DNA from: Acanthochromis polyacanthus | Taxonomy: Eukaryota; Chordata; Actinopteri; Pomacentridae | Assembly (NCBI RefSeq): GCF_021347895.1 | Contig: NC_067130.1 | Coordinates: 30,587,817-30,651,816 of the forward strand | Direction: 5' to 3' | Length of the DNA stretch: 64,000 nucleotides | In this document: positions 9,723 through 21,383 of the stretch, one piece after another | Layout: every line of letters starts with the position of its first letter | Numbering within the stretch: the first letter of the stretch is position 1 | Made by a program: the position numbers and the translations under genes | Notes under the pieces: model-generated | Database searches by the model: none | What the model was told of the DNA's origin: nothing | The model's input: the letters and a program-made list of their open reading frames with translations, nothing else

Positions 9723-12700
9723 AACAACTTTCAAATTGCCCATGTTTCATGTGCACGTCCCTCATTTCTGGTCTTTATCTGCAAGTCCTGACAGCAGAGT
9801 TTTGCCATCCGTCACCTCAATTTACCCCTAAAATGACTCCATCTTGTTCCAAACTGCAAAGTGAGGTTTACATAAGTAATATTTCACTAAAATCAAGTGT
9901 CTTAACCTGAATCAAATGTTTTGTCCCACCAGACCTTTAACCCAGCCTTAGAGTTAATACTGTTGGAATTCAAAGCAACAGAATACAAGACAGCAGTCTG
10001 CAGTTTTGTGGGGAAGAATCCACTCAGACATGCACTGTGTGGGATGTAAATGCATACACGAAGACATTTCCAAAATGGAACAGGAAGTAAAGCACTAAAC
10101 CAGTCCTATGTCAACCAAAGCCCTTGATTAAAGATCAGAAAAGATGTTAAAAACCCGTGAAGCGTCTTGAAGCACTTAGTGAATCTGGTTCATTTATGGC
10201 ACACAGGTTCATCTCCAAAGACTTAAACTTCATTTGCTCCATGGTTGATGTTGGGCAAATAAATCTCAGGACTTTGAACCACTTCACATCTTCCAGACTG
10301 GAAAATACTTTACCATTAAACATATGCCGGTGGTAACCGTTTCAGTTTCCAACATAAACACTGCAGTTTTCTCATGAGTGACTTTCCACAGATGTCTAAA
10401 ACAACAAATAGAATCTTGGCCTGCAGCACCATGACTGAACTGAGTCATTGTTTTTCAGACGCATCACCAACATTACTAATGATTACGAGAAAACACACCC
10501 CAGTAGCTTTCAACAATGTTTTATTAGTTCACTTCCATGAGGCAGGCTGGCAACAGGCCTCACTTTGAGTTATTATATAGACTGCTGCTTCATCCATAAA
10601 TCAAAATTTTCCAGATGAAATATTTGTGAATAGTATAGAATAGAGCGAGGATCTAGTTGTTGAGCTTTCATTTGCCTCAGACCAAGAAGTTCTAAGGTCG
10701 TCCTAGAAACTACATTCAACAAGTGAATAACTCAGTTTTGTAGGATATTAAAAGTGTACAAGTTACCCATTCAGACCAAATACAATGACCGAGGCAATAA
10801 GAATGCTTAGTTCCAGTCCTGTACACTGCAGCAGGTCTGCCTAGATGGTAACTATTAACCTCAGCATTCACCAAATGTTGTGACTTAGTGCTACCAATAT
10901 AACCTGCTGTCACCTGCATTAACGTACCCTTTGTGTACATGTTTGATTTCTACAAAATAGGCATTTTACAAAAAAAAATGCAAAACAAAACACTCTAAAG
11001 TCAACACAAATTTAAAACTGGAGCTACACTCCAGTAAAACTGGAGCTACAAGGTACCAGTTGAGGCTAAAACGGTAAAAGCATTGTCCCTTTGTTTAAGT
11101 CTAGATACTGGGATTTTCAACACCAATTTATCCTCTGATCTGAGGTATGAAGTGCAGAATAAAGGGACACGTTATCTGAAATGTGGAGTGGAGTCGGACC
11201 ATGTAGAGATTTAACAGAACCACTGAATTGAGTGTTTTGAATCAACTATAAGCAGGTAATCATGGCATTGACCTGAACAGAGGGAGAGCATCAGTCCCAC
11301 GCTCTGAAGGACTGACTACATGGCCGCAACCAGGGGCAGGTCAAGCTGGATAGTTTTCACACAAACACACTAAAAAGATAAAGAGATTTGACTTAGATTC
11401 ACAGTATATTCATATTTCCTTAAATAGGTAACAAGTAATTGCACTGAAGCTGCTAACTCAAGGCTGTTTAAGGGTGGCAGCTGTAATAATTCTCCTTTGG
11501 AGATACCACCAGTAGCTACATCACAGCTAGCAAAAGGAATAAGATTGACAGAGTGGGAAGAAGTTTCTAGGTGGATTCTTTTTACAGGATTGGTTATTGG
11601 AGATTGGATGAGTCATGTGTCAAGAGATATGGACAAATCTGTGCACCAACTAATGGGAGAACTAAGTCTAAACCACGGTTTATCCCCACCTTTAGCCAAT
11701 TTCAATATTTAAATAGTGCGTTTGTGTTCAGCAACCAATCACCATACTGTGTGAAATGTGTTCATATCAGACTATCCTTTTCTGGGAGGCTGTTCCAAAC
11801 AGAAAAAAGGTCTTTGTACAAGATTCTTGAGACACCAATACTAGAAAATAAACCGCTTAATTAGAGAGAAAGGGTTTGTTTTCCCATCTTGAAAAACATG
11901 CATTTTTGGGCCAGTGGTGACTTCTGTTGGCAAGGTAGCAGAGACTGAAGATGTGGAGAAGTTAGGTGTTTTTGGGGAGCACTGGTTTGATCTTTTGTAG
12001 GGAGTAGAGTTGAACTACAGTCTTAGTGTGTTTGTTGGAGTTGAGGCTTTTTTGGGAACCAGTGAGTTTCTGTTTGAGTGCTTTGTTGGATGTTAGAGTT
12101 CAGCTAAGAGCCCAAATGAAATAAGGACAAGCTTGAGTTTACTAGAGGCACCATGAATACAATGCAGAGTCTGAGCTGCTCAGGCTATAACAGGGGCAGG
12201 TTGGCAGCTTTAGCAGTATTTGACTGTTGCAAAAGCAGGCAGAAGATGTGATTTTTACAGAGAAAGGTCTGACAGTAGGGAAATGCAGCAGGAGTTTCAG
12301 GGTTGTGGAAGGTAAAATAAACAGTATTGCATCAGTTTTCACAGGAAATCACAAGAATGTGGCTCAAACTAGACCCCTGGTATCACAGAGAGTGGAGGTC
12401 TGAGCTGGGCTTTTATGGTGGAGGTGGGTGATCAGAAACAGGTGATGTGACCTCTTGCACAGCTGGATGCACTTCTGCAATTAACAACTCAGAGAGCGTT
12501 AAGGGGAGAGAGACTACCAATGAAGTAGAGTTTGAGTTTTAGCTCGTAGTAAATTAGAAACCACTCAGTTCTTAATAAATGAAAGACAGTATTACAGAAA
12601 TAGTCATGCTCTTTGGATTAGTTTAGCTTATTTCTTCTGTTTTATTCAGAAACACCCATGTCCTCTCGTTTCTGTGGTTGTTTTCTGTCTTCCCTTTCCA

Positions 12701-14023
12701 TCTTTCCCCTTCTCTTTTGATTAGTTTCACCTGTGTCTCCAATCCCACATGAGTCTTGTCTCCCTAATCAGTTCCTTTGTTTTAGATAGTCCTGAGTTTT
12801 TGCCCGTCGTTTGCAAGTTCATCCTGTTTTCTTACCTCCTGTTCACCAGCCTGATTCTCTTTGTGTTTCATTTCTGCTTCCAGTTTGCACATTTTGGGGT
12901 TTTTGTATCCTTTTAATAGACTATTTACAATGAACTCATGTATTTATCATTGATGTAAATGGAGCCACTTACACATTTAAATCAGTAACTTCCCCAAACA
13001 AAATGCAGAAGAAATCAGAGTCATGCCTATAAATGTGTGTTGACTCAGCAGAGATAAAATTTGATGGGTGAAGGGAAAAGGTGATGGACAGAAAATAAAC
13101 TTTTAAAAACAAAACAGAATTCCTAGGGTTCTTAATGTAGTATAATCCTGTAGATTTCTTTAAAATGTCACCTGGTGCCTGAATTTAGTGTCTTACTTGA
13201 GGTATTTACACCATTAAGTGATGCTGAAAATTACACATTTATGCACAAAAATTCAGCAGAATGGAGGAAAGGAAGTGTTCTTTCCTTAAGTTTCTTTAAG
13301 GGGGACTCAAACCTCTCAACTAATGTGTTTATCCAATTGTTCAATGAAATAAACACATTTAAACTCCTCATATGAAGTTATAATATAATCTGTGGTCAGC
13401 ACCACATGTTGCTGTCTTGTTTAAAGACCGTTCTGGTGAAATTCAGAGTTGTTTTTTTTTTCAGCTTGTTGAAATCCAAATGGTGTGTTTTCATATGCTT
13501 GAAAATACACCAGGAGCGAAATAAACAAATGCTATGGATAAGCATTTCCAACTTGAAACTGCAGCTACTTAAAAACAAAGATTCAGATTTTTGAGGTTTT
13601 ATACAAAACAAACTTGCAGAACCACATGTATTGCTAAACTACTTCAATACTGCAACATGCCATTGTGTAGCATAAAATTTTTGAAGCGGTGATGTTGTTG
13701 TTGAGTTAAATCTGAAGCTCTTTTAAGGGAAGAGATCATTTTCATCAAGAAAATTCTAAATGTGTAGGTTTCAGGGGTTGAATCAGTGACTGGAGAGGGA
13801 CTTTTAACTAATCATCCAATGAGATAACAAAAAAACTACAAACGAAATGCATCCAAACATTTCAAAAGACAATGATTGAGATATTAATAGCTAGGAATAT
13901 TATTAATGCAAGGGAGGGCTGGCAGTTCAAGCCATTATTTCCTATCATTTTATTTCAGCTCTTTAGATTTTCTCTTCTTTGGAACAAATGTGGTATGAGG
14001 ACGTGCAGTCTGTCTGATTTTGT
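9723..14023. other. Long gene-free stretch
   Basis: I see no supported exon, RNA gene or named repeat. T/C-rich, TCC-repeating sequence at about 12640-12900 resembles fragments of old LTR elements but has no ends. The longest frames, at 11497-11864, lack any recognisable domain, and their codon choice gives no support for coding. Confidence 0.4.
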
Positions 14024-14494
14024 CCCAGATAGCAAACTATGGGTGAATCAATGTTGAATCTATGTTGAGACCTAACGTAGAAATTATACAGAAAGCACAA
14101 GGTTGATAAAATGTTGAGTCAACGTTTGCTTTTCAACCATAAATCACACTTTACCCAGATAGCAAAAGATGTTAAATCAATGTTGAATTAGGATTAAGAA
14201 GGTTGAATTGTGGTTACGGTTGAAGACTGATGGTTGGGTCAACGTTGATTCTACAACATTTTGTCAACATTGAAGTTTGTGTTTAAAAGATACCATTGAA
14301 TCTACATTGTATTTTGGTTTAATTAAAATGTTTGACAGGTCAATGTTTAATTAATGTTGAATCTATGTTTGCAAACATGTAATCTATGTAAGCAAACGTT
14401 GACTCAACATTTTATCAACCTTGCACTTTCTGTATAATTTCGACGTTAGGTCTCAACATAGATTCAACATTGATTCACCCATAGTTTATCTGGG
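14024..14494. mobile_element. Inverted-repeat MITE, about 470 bp
   Basis: The left arm (14024-14130) reads CCCAGATAGCAAACTATGGG then TGAATCAATGTTGAATC; the right arm (about 14385-14494) is its reverse complement, ending TTTATCTGGGG. The match runs for about 100 bp with few changes. A second start of the same motif (CCCAGATAGCAAAAGATG) lies inside at 14155, so the interior may be a nested or rearranged copy. The many GTTGA and CAACGTT words come from the element. No open frame; superfamily not assigned because target duplications are unclear. Confidence 0.8.
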
Positions 14495-15570
14495 GTCATT
14501 TTAAAAACGGGAACAAGTTTTCTATTGTAATATATTTTGTCACCATTTTGACGTAAAGTGTTGCTTCTCCAAGGAAATGATGTAACATTGGCCTTCTGTA
14601 AAAACAGTGAAGTGACCAAATAAAGGCTCTATCGGTGATTAGCATTTCTTCAGCGAATGCTTTACAGTTTAACCATTAAGAGCTGTTTACTGTGCAAATG
14701 TCTGCCTGCCACAACATTGTTCACTTTCCTAAACTGACCTCTTGGTTTAAAGTCCTAATTCCTAAACATGAGCACAGAGACTGTGTTTAGATGCTAATCA
14801 TTCGCCAGAATTGGGATTTTCCACAAAGACCACCGGTTAAACTATAATTAATGACTGAAACTGCTTTCAGTGTGTGACTCAACAGTGCTGCTGTATTTGT
14901 CCATTAACTTGTGCTGGATGTGTGGGTGCAGCTACAGTAGGAAGTGGGATTATGTGTCATGTTGCTGAAGTCATGTCAGCGTCTGTGTGGTGGTTATATT
15001 TTCACTTTATACCAGGAATTCAGACTGGGCATCATCTGCAACATCACACTAAAGGAGAATTTTCGACCTCATTATGTGTGGCTATAAATAAAAATAGATG
15101 AACCCACCATGACATGGGTTTCCTGAACATCTGTATCTCAAACCAGTCTCATAATTATGCTTAATTTTAAGTCTTAATACAATTTTAACAATTCAGTTGT
15201 ATAGAAATCCACCCACTTCACACTTTTCATAAATGGGGAAATCATCTATAGAGATCAAAACTGTTTTTATACCAGACTGAACTTGGGTTTTTTTTCTGCT
15301 GTAAAGTTGGACATTTTAGCCATGGAGGTCTGTGGGGATTGACTTGTTTCTAGAGTTTGCATCTAGTGGCAACTTGACGAACTGCACTTGCATTAATTTT
15401 TCTGCTTGGTTTATAAACAAAACACTGTTACAGGTTTCACTAATTTAACAAATCAGCTGTTACAGACACCATAATGAACATGAGGCCCTTTAAGTTATTT
15501 TTTAGTTCTTGTTGCAGTTTGGTATTTCAAAATTTAAGCCTTTCACATCCACAAAATGGCTGCTGTTACC
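14495..15570. other. No gene recognised
   Basis: Mixed sequence with fragments of a teleost interspersed repeat around 15310-15430 (block near GCCATGGAGGTCTGTGGGGA and CTAGTGGCAACTTGACGAAC). The 75-codon frame at 14874-15101 has no domain. Confidence 0.4.
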
Positions 15571-16129
15571 TTAAAGGGGAACTTCGTTTTTTTTCAACCT
15601 GGGGTCTGTTTCCATGTGTAATTTCATACATGTGAGTGATGGAGAAATTAATTTTCGACATAGCTCCAGTATTTAGTCAGGCAGGCAGCTTAGCAGCTCA
15701 GCTAGCAGCTCAGCTAGCAAAAAGTATGGGGCAACTTCCCCCCCTGCGTCAAAGTCCGCCCTAATGTGCTTTTTCTCCCACACTGAACAGCTTGGATAGT
15801 CTCAATGAGTGTCCCACAACATACTAGAGATGAGAAGTGAGTTCCGAAATCGCGCGATAGCTCGCGCCAAAACAGAGCTATCGCGCGATTTCAGAACGAG
15901 ATTTGCTTTCTAGCGTCCTGAGATTTGGATACAGACCACAACAAAGAGCGGTCGCCAGGTAATGTGGAGGTTTTCGTTGCCCCATACTTTTCGCTAGCTG
16001 AGCTGCAAAGCTGCCTGCCTGACTAAATACTGGCGCTATGTCGAAAATTCATTTCTCCATCACTCACATGTATGAAATGACATATGAAAACAGACCCCAG
16101 GTTGGAAAAAAAATGAAGTTCTGCTTTAA
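15571..16129. mobile_element. TTAA-flanked MITE (piggyBac- or Kolobok-like)
   Basis: The element is bounded by TTAA at 15571-15574 and 16126-16129, the target duplicated by piggyBac and Kolobok transposases. Its terminal repeats are long, about 150 bp: left from AGGGGAACTTCG and right ending GAAGTTCTGCT, both continuing into CAACCTGGGGTCTGTTT or its complement. The left arm carries an additional 12-13 bp duplication (AGCTCAGCTAGC twice, about 15695-15718). The core holds a strong CpG-rich hairpin. No coding capacity. Confidence 0.85.
15841..15897. repeat. CpG-rich perfect hairpin inside the MITE
   Basis: GAAATCGCGCGATAGCTC (15846-15863) is followed after an 11-nt loop by its exact complement (15875-15892). 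The stem extends five more base pairs outward with one mismatch. It includes the self-complementary TCGCGCGA in both arms. Confidence 0.95.
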
Positions 16130-18748
16130 GATGTATCTGTTTTCAGTGACTTTTGGAATTTATTAATGGTCCTAAATTTTAAGTATTTTATATTTATTTT
16201 GTCTTCAATGTTCGTCTTCAAACTTGTCCTGTTTTGCCTTGTTTTGTTTTATTTTCATCAATTTGATTCATTTTGCATTTTTTGTTGCTGCAATGACTGT
16301 TAACATGCAGAGTTTGGTCAACTCTCATTGTATTAAACATTCTATATAAGTAAATTTGATTTAAATGTGATGATACAGTATTTGTAGCACACCAATGTTT
16401 CCAACACCAAATTCTTAGCATAGCATTAACTATGCTCCCAGTGCAAACACAGACCTTGGCATGTTAAGTAAATTTACCATGGTTGCCATCATGGCTAGCA
16501 TGTTAGCATGGAACATAAACCTAATTTTTGCAGGTGTATGGCAGTGTTTTTGTCAAATGACAATAAATACATAATTAACAATCTAAGAAGCTATTTTGCT
16601 ATGTTATTTGGGTTAGTGGTCTTCGGGCACACCAGCTGGTAATACTTGTATGCTAAATATGTTGGCAGGACAAGGGACAAACAGACAGTAAATGTTAGCA
16701 TTAGCCATCTGTTCTTGCAACACAATGCATTCTACTGGAATTTGGGTAAAACAGAAATGTAACGGCCTTAAAACCTGCTCACTTTTGCCCTTTAGCAAAG
16801 AAAAGTTTGTGAAATATTACACACAGTCACAATAGCATTAGCACAGAGGATTGCAATGCTAATTAGTTTAAGTATACCAATTAGATGCTTACAGCAACTT
16901 CAGCAACATCTCCATCAGCTTTGAAGCAGCCATTAAAACACACATAGACTTATATTGACCATGCACAGGTAAAGTTTAAAACCAGTCCTAGTTAAACATT
17001 GATCATACTGTATATGAAGGCTGGATTTGGTGAATTGACTGTTCAAAGAAAGACAAATCTGGTCTCCGTGGTTCTGTGAGCTGCTCAAATATCTCTGAAT
17101 TGTTTCTTGAGTGAAACCTTCTCAACATCCATCTTCATGATTCACGCTGAGGCGATTTTTCACAGACAGCAGAGAGGAAGGCAGGAGGGGAAAGTTTCGG
17201 TGCGATGAAGTAACACGGTGGTGAAACCCTCAGACGCAGCTCTGATCAAAGCGTGTCTTCATTCCGTCTTTACTGTAACATTCCACCGACGTCTCGACAC
17301 CCCCCAGACTCTGTCTCCATATTCAGTCATTTCTCTGCAAAGTCATGCAGACTTCTGTCATCACTTCTCAGTCACCACCTCGTCTGATGTAAATTCAGCC
17401 TTTCATACAGCATCACAGTCAAGAACGCAGATATCAGATGATTCTGTAAAACTCTGAGTTCTAAAGTTCTCTTTCTTTAACATTTGAAAAAAATCATGCC
17501 AGAGACTAAGACCTAAGGAAATAATTGTGGTATTGACTTGGCACCAAAGCATCGTTGGTGATATTCCTCATGTGGTGAAGACTTTGTTTGAAATGGAATC
17601 AAATCCCTGCAAGCATTTGCATGTTTGGCCAATTAAGCTGATCCATTACAGCTGACAGTTCTTCTAATAAGGAAAACAAACACACCTACCTGTCAGCACT
17701 TTTCTACACAAACAGATTGTCACCAATTGTGTACCCAAACCTATGTGAAATATAACAATCTCTGCTTCTGTTCTAAATGTAAAGCTTTAAATACCAACCA
17801 GAAAGGTGTTTTTCCTCAAAATGAGGTTGCTGTGAAGCTGAACTTTGTAAATGCTGTTTTTTAAAAGGTGCTATACAAAGGAACTGGTTACTTTTGTATT
17901 TTGATAAAGTGCTTTACAGACAAGGGGAAAAGAAAAAGATACTCAGAATTGAACAACAGAAGGCTGAGTTGTTAGTAGTTAAAAAAAATAAACATTTCAA
18001 AATAAATGAGTACAATAACACCAGAACAATAAAACACCAAGTCATGGAAGGAATTATAGTGGAATAAAAGAAAATACAGGGTAAAACTATATACATAAAT
18101 TTAAAAAAGAACTAGATATATAAAGGGTAAAACAATAAAATGAACAAATTATAAAAGTCAAAGAAATAATTGCTTTATAAAAATAAAAACTTTGACCTCC
18201 CGCCAACAATTTTTAGTCATTTTATCCTTGAGACCAACTGACTAATTAACCACGCCTGACGTACATCAGCGGGGTTACTGCATTCGCTTCGGTATCTGGC
18301 TGGGTAAGTATGTATGTGGGTGGGTATGTCTGGTCAGATATCTCTGCAAGTGCTGAAGTCAGGATAATCAAACTTGGCACTGAAGATCAGTCTAAGGTCC
18401 CTGCTCAGTTGTGGAGTTAGAGGTCAGCAGATCAAGTAGGAAGGGATATACATAGGATGATCAAAATTGATACAGAGTATCATGCATGGGCGTGGTTCTG
18501 CCCTCTACTGAGGGCTCGTCTAGTTGTTTATAATTTGAAGCAATTCCCTTGAGATGTTCCTCAGATAATCAAATGGATGGGACTAATGTGCAGACATGTG
18601 GACAAATCATTAGGTTTAGCAGTTTGTTGGTGCAAATGTATATTAAACGGGGAAGAACCGGATGTAAGAAGAACATAGAGACTCTGTTTCCGAGTGAAAG
18701 TGAAGGAAAAACAGCCACAGATTGCATATTAACAACACTGCATCCTGA
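16130..18748. other. No gene recognised; old repeat pieces
   Basis: Around 17840-17935 there are LINE-tail-like words (GGTGCTATACAAAG, AAGTGCTTTACAGACA). The stretch 18200-18530, with GGTCAGATATCTCTGCAAGT and GGGCGTGGTTCTGCCCTCTA, reads like a decayed interspersed repeat that I cannot name. No exon is supported. Confidence 0.35.
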
Positions 18749-19510
18749 CCCCTAATTTCCACATAACGCGAAAGCGCCGCGCTGCGCAGCGCCGTGCTCT
18801 TGAATCGTACTGCGCAGCACTTAGAACCCATTCTCTTCTATCAGACAATTTCCATTGCACGCGCTGCAGAGCGCCAGCGCCGCGTCCCTGAAGCACCGGT
18901 GCGCGCCACGGCGCTGGAGATTCGCTTCAGGTCTATTTTCTGCGCCGCCACTTCAAAACCTCATAAATTCACTGTCGTTGAGAAAGCACCAGACAGGAAG
19001 TTAAACCGGAACTTTCAAAAACACAACCTCTCGGACGTAAATTTTTTCCTATATGTTGTTATTACACCTCCGGAGGCACGAGCATCAGGTCAACAGGGTC
19101 CCAGATACAACACGACGCCATGGACGAAGAGAAATTACCATTTTTTATACAGAATAAACCATACAAAATTAACTATTGGATAAAGAAAAGCACTCATTTG
19201 AGATCAAAACATAAATCATGTACTCAACCATGCTAGAAGTACTATAAATCACAGAGCAATGTGGCTGAGACGAGCAGAGCGACCTTGTAGAAGCGAAATG
19301 AGGTGTGGTTTATTTATTTTCTGTTTATATCATGCGTTTTTATCGCGTGATATCGCTGTTCACACGAGAGCCTCCTGAGGAGCAGCCCTCCCCATCCAGA
19401 TGGCACGCCGCTGCGCTGCGCTTGCTGTCTGCTTTGACTTTCGGAGCAAGACGACGGCGCTTCGCTCCGTTGCACAGCGCGGCGCGATCACGTTATGTGG
19501 AAATTCGGGG
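18749..19510. mobile_element. CpG-rich inverted-terminal-repeat element upstream of the SCPP gene
   Basis: The left end CCCCTAATTTCCACATAACG is mirrored by CGTTATGTGGAAATTCGGGG at the right. The arms continue for about 40 bp as GCGCCGCGCTGCGCA-like sequence. The whole 762 bp is far richer in CpG than its surroundings. Terminal repeats of this kind with C-rich ends occur in hAT-like non-autonomous elements, but I cannot demonstrate an 8-bp duplication (CATCCTGA versus TAATTCTG). The 129-codon frame inside is an accident of the high GC. Confidence 0.65.
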
Positions 19511-19794
19511 TAATTCTGACCATAATTCTGTCTCCCGTATTCTCTATATATGCAGATGACACACTTATATTCACATGAATGTTCATTGCAAACTACAGTT
19601 TGACTGAACCAACATCACTTTTACAAAGGTACAAGGTGTAAAGGCGGTGAGTTTGTTTGTGATTGTTAAAATATCTTCTGGACATATTTAGCTCCAAAAA
19701 GTTGTCAGAACTCAAATAACTCTGCCACTGATGCAGAGTTTAGGTATTATTCTAAGTGTGTGGTAAACCTCCACTCTAGCTCCGGGAAATCCAG

Positions 19795-19895
19795 TCTTGC
19801 CCAATCCTCAGCTCCGGTCCTCCTGCTCATCGAGGCCCAGCCCAGCCTCTCTGCCCAGGCAGCATATATGAGCAGCAGTCTGCATGGAGCTCAGT
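19795..19895 (+). promoter_or_regulatory. TATA-box promoter of the scpp1-like gene
   Basis: A TATA element (CATATATGAG, about 19863-19872) lies roughly 120 bp upstream of a consensus splice donor, and a CCCAATC motif lies about 65 bp further upstream (19799). Transcription should begin near 19894. SCPP genes typically have a TATA promoter and a short non-coding first exon, which fits. The CpG-rich element ending at 19510 lies within 300 bp. Confidence 0.5.
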
Positions 19896-19994
19896 CTGCA
19901 GGGAAACCCACTGACCACAGCTGCACAGAATCCCATTTATTTTACACAGGATTTAACGGAACTCGTACAAAACTGCAGATCTGCTACCAGACTG
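19896..19994 (+). other. Inferred non-coding exon 1 of the scpp1-like gene
   Basis: From the expected start about 30 bp after the TATA box to a good donor (ACTG|GTAAGA at 19995). The next exon would start at 20249 after CATCACAG, 16 nt before the ATG. A 5'UTR exon followed by a signal-peptide exon is the standard SCPP layout. The boundaries are inferred; no transcript data were available. Confidence 0.45.
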
Positions 19995-20264
19995 GTAAGA
20001 TTTATTTATTTTTTTTCAATAAAATACTTAGTTTTCTGGCTGTTTTGATTTATGCCTCATCATATTATGTTAAATCAGAATCACTTTCAAATGTGCTCAT
20101 GAGTAGCTTACCAAATATGTGAACATCTTTTTCCCTTTAATTTCCTTTTATATTAACTCTTTGTTGTATATCTGGTTCTCTAACAGTAACAGTGTCTTCT
20201 TGCGGATAATGTAACTGTGTTTTTGTTTGCGGCTTCATTCCATCACAGACAGCAACAATCGGAA

Positions 20265-21383
20265 ATGGAGCTTCTGCAAACCGCCCTCGTCATCACTCTC
20301 CTTACAATAACGTCTGCTAAGCCGGTGAGCTAACCACAATAACACTGCAGGCTTCCCCTGTCTTCCTCCCTCAGTGCTCCTTATCTGTCTGTTTTATTAC
20401 TGTTGTGTTTGAGGTGATGCAAAATAACACACTGCTTTCACTCAAATACTGTTCTTACCTGCAGTTTTGACGTACTTAGATGTTGTACTACTTTATGCCG
20501 AGCAAGATTATGCACTTATATCTGCTATAGTTATTCATTATTTTTAGCTGCTAGTTAGCTTGACTTTGCAAGATTTTAAACCACAAACAAGCTCAGAAAA
20601 TAGTTGGGAAATACTGAAATTAATTAGCAAGTTGACAATAGTTGAAAAATATCTTGTGTCAGCGTTTGTAGGGTTTTCTGTTATGCTTTGTATTTACTGT
20701 TCTTTTGAGTAGAAATTTGTCAAATCTTGGACTACAGGCAACAAAATTTTTAAATTCAGTGCTATTGTTGAAATTCTGTATTTCTTGCACCAACAATATG
20801 GTCACGATGTCCTTTCAAAAGCTTGTGGTTGCAAATTTAAAGAATTTACCAACTGTTTTCTGACTTTGACATCATGCACTGCAGAGTCGTCCAGTTTAAA
20901 TAAAATTTGGGAAATCGGACACAAACTATGATGCTTTATTTGACAGTTTCTGAATTCACATTGCTTCCCGTTCCACAGGTGCGTTATCGTGACCATCATG
21001 ACGCTGACATCGCAGACAAAGACTGGACTCAAGGGCTCCAGGACCAGGACAACTGGTGGCTTTACCAGTTCAGAGGGTACAACCGGGACAGCGACTCCAG
21101 CGAATCCTCAGAGTCGTCTGAGTCCTCTGAGGAGATTATCATCGAACAGACCACAGCAGCTGAGACCACCGCTGCCGTGACGACGGCCATTACCGAGGAC
21201 GGAAGTACAATCGCCCCTGAACCGGACACGAAACCCACCAGACCGACCACGATGGAGATGACGCAACAGCCGGGGACACCGACCATACCTGTCGATGTCA
21301 CATCACCTTGTGTCGGTGGTCAATGTGTTATTTATGTGATCCCAACAGTAGAACCCGTCACAGACAACAGAGGAGACAACTGA
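20265..21383 (+). CDS. scpp1: Acidic secretory calcium-binding phosphoprotein, scpp1-like, 154 residues
   Basis: Two coding exons join in phase 0: 20265-20324 (20 codons, donor CCG|GTGAGC) and 20979-21383 (134 codons plus stop, acceptor TTCCACAG). Residues 1-18 form a signal peptide (MELLQTALVITLLTITSA), with likely cleavage before Lys19-Pro20. The mature protein has an Asp/His/Trp-containing N-terminal part (residues 21-55) and a Ser-Glu block (58-72, ending SSEE) rich in Ser-x-Glu sites for FAM20C-type kinase. A Thr/Pro-rich middle, likely O-glycosylated, follows, then two cysteines (131 and 136) and a C-terminal Arg-Gly-Asp (151-153) one residue from the end. Exon phase, leader and composition identify a SCPP. 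The name scpp1 rests on linkage to spp1, 12 kb away and convergent, and on fish SCPP gene maps, so another acidic SCPP is possible. Likely a secreted mineralising-matrix protein that binds calcium and, through RGD, integrins. Confidence 0.75.

Noticed and set aside
18794..19183. 129-codon plus frame
   Set aside because: It lies inside the CpG-rich inverted-repeat element and starts within its terminal repeat; GC-rich DNA has few stops.
20391..20428. Extra in-frame mini-exon between the two scpp1-like coding exons
   Set aside because: A CAG acceptor and GTGATG donor frame 13 codons in phase 0, but the peptide is hydrophobic and unlike SCPP exons; the donor is poor.
21062..21301. 79-codon minus frame over the scpp1-like last exon
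   Set aside because: Antisense of a Ser/Thr-rich coding exon; no start context, no domain.
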